In this document: positions 63,518 to 64,000 of the stretch, piece after piece
Layout: every line of letters starts with the position of its first letter
Numbering within the stretch: the first letter of the stretch is position 1
Origin: Echinicola jeungdonensis
Lineage (GTDB): Bacteria; Bacteroidota; Bacteroidia; Cytophagales; Cyclobacteriaceae
Assembly (NCBI RefSeq): GCF_030409905.1
Contig: NZ_JAUFQT010000001.1
Coordinates: 2,263,501 to 2,327,500, forward strand
DNA: 64,000 bases
Direction of reading: 5' to 3'
Position numbers and translations under genes: made by a program
Notes under the pieces: generated by a model
What the model was told of the DNA's origin: nothing
Seen by the model: only the letters and a program-made list of their open reading frames with translations
The model's database searches: none

Positions 63518-64000
63518 ATGGCCTTAATACTTTCTATTGAAACAGCTATTTCCGTTTGTGCAGTTGCTGTTCATCAAAATGGGAAACTAGTTGGTGAAAT
63601 TGAATTGCACCAGGAAAATGTGCATGCCAGAAAGTTGATGCCTTCTATCAAACTTCTTTTAGATCAAGCAGAGATAAAACCAGGTACTTTGGATGCAGTG
63701 GCCGTTTCCCAGGGACCAGGTTCATACACTGGGCTTAGGATCGGCGTTTCCACCGCAAAAGGGCTCGCTTTTGCTCATGATATTCCATTGATCGGGGTGG
63801 ATACTTTGGATGCATTGGCGTGGAAGACAAAAGGATTTGTCAAAAAAACAGATTTTGTTGTACCGATGATAGATGCCAGAAGAATGGAAGTGTATTGCAA
63901 GGTCTTAAATGGGGCTGGTGAGGAGATAGAGCCTCTTTCACCAAAGATTGTGGATAAGGATGGGTTTGGGGAGTATTTAGATAAATCCAGAGTTTATTTT
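63518..64000 (+). CDS. tsaB: tRNA threonylcarbamoyladenosine biosynthesis protein TsaB (5' part)
   Basis: The ATG at 63518 begins MALILSIETAISVCAVAVHQ; 161 codons are present before the window ends, so the C-terminus is missing. The signature VSQGPGSYTGLRIGVSTAKG is the well-conserved nucleotide-binding-like loop of the TsaB/YeaZ family. VDTLDALAWK and VVPMIDARRMEVYC are also typical. TsaB works with TsaD and TsaE to make the t6A modification at position 37 of tRNAs reading ANN codons. The preceding 137-base gap shows no recognisable element. Confidence 0.95.
   Translation, partial: MALILSIETAISVCAVAVHQNGKLVGEIELHQENVHARKLMPSIKLLLDQAEIKPGTLDAVAVSQGPGSYTGLRIGVSTAKGLAFAHDIPLIGVDTLDALAWKTKGFVKKTDFVVPMIDARRMEVYCKVLNGAGEEIEPLSPKIVDKDGFGEYLDKSRVYF

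Overview
The window is a stretch of a Bacteroidota chromosome, most likely a marine or plant-polysaccharide-degrading member of the Cytophagales (Cyclobacteriaceae type). Evidence: two SusC/SusD pairs, many secreted glycoside hydrolases with Bacteroidota-style lipoprotein signals, promoters of the TTG/TAnnTTTG type, very weak Shine-Dalgarno sequences, and the rpmH-rnpA-S41 protease-tsaB order at the right end. The family-level placement is inference.

Layout. (1) 1-19340: a polysaccharide utilization locus with the end of a GH51 arabinofuranosidase, a GH43 enzyme, a Tat-exported TIM-barrel isomerase-like protein, an unassigned GH20/GH67-like lipoprotein, two GH2 enzymes, a convergent AraC regulator, and SusC/SusD. 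It is interrupted at 1934-2489 by a frameshifted REP-associated tyrosine transposase (RAYT) flanked by REP-like palindromes. (2) 19341-23004: a CASTOR/POLLUX-type ion channel and a 1.2-kb gene-free island of palindromes. (3) 23005-41174: a second locus with SusC/SusD, GH31 alpha-xylosidase-like enzyme, Gfo/Idh/MocA oxidoreductase, PhyH-type dioxygenase, SSS symporter, GH78 rhamnosidase-like enzyme, enolase-superfamily acid-sugar dehydratase, GH2 and a TIM-barrel isomerase-like protein. (4) 41756-48968: an unusual intracellular cluster with MaoC-like hydratase, a solute-binding-protein homologue without signal peptide, two tandem class III CoA-transferases, a COG3618 lactonase, a RhaT-like permease and a Gfo/Idh/MocA oxidoreductase. 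(5) 49287-53947: a compact operon of RuBisCO-like protein, DUF1537 acid-sugar kinase, Asp/Glu-racemase-family protein and BASS-type transporter. (6) 54429-64000: ordinary genes: two M16 peptidases, a LolA-like paralogue, DoxX, M61 peptidase, rpmH, rnpA, S41 protease and the start of tsaB.

How it fits together. Regions 1 and 3 would bind, import and hydrolyse a branched glycan containing arabinose, xylose, galactose and rhamnose-like residues. Regions 3-5 then hold enzymes for oxidised sugars (lactonase, acid-sugar dehydratase, two dehydrogenases, DUF1537 kinase). The RuBisCO-like protein plus DUF1537 kinase is the signature of carbon-carbon cleavage of a phosphorylated branched or oxo acid sugar, as known for the D-apionate route. 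The visible partners differ from the described pathway, so this operon and the neighbouring CoA-transferase/binding-protein cluster are the best candidates for undescribed biochemistry here.

Intergenic DNA is rich in small repeats. One REP-like family has an AAACGAGG core. A second palindrome family is built on GTGTCCTCAC. A third, dispersed family of inverted CGCAAAG/CTTTGCG modules sits directly upstream of several start codons.
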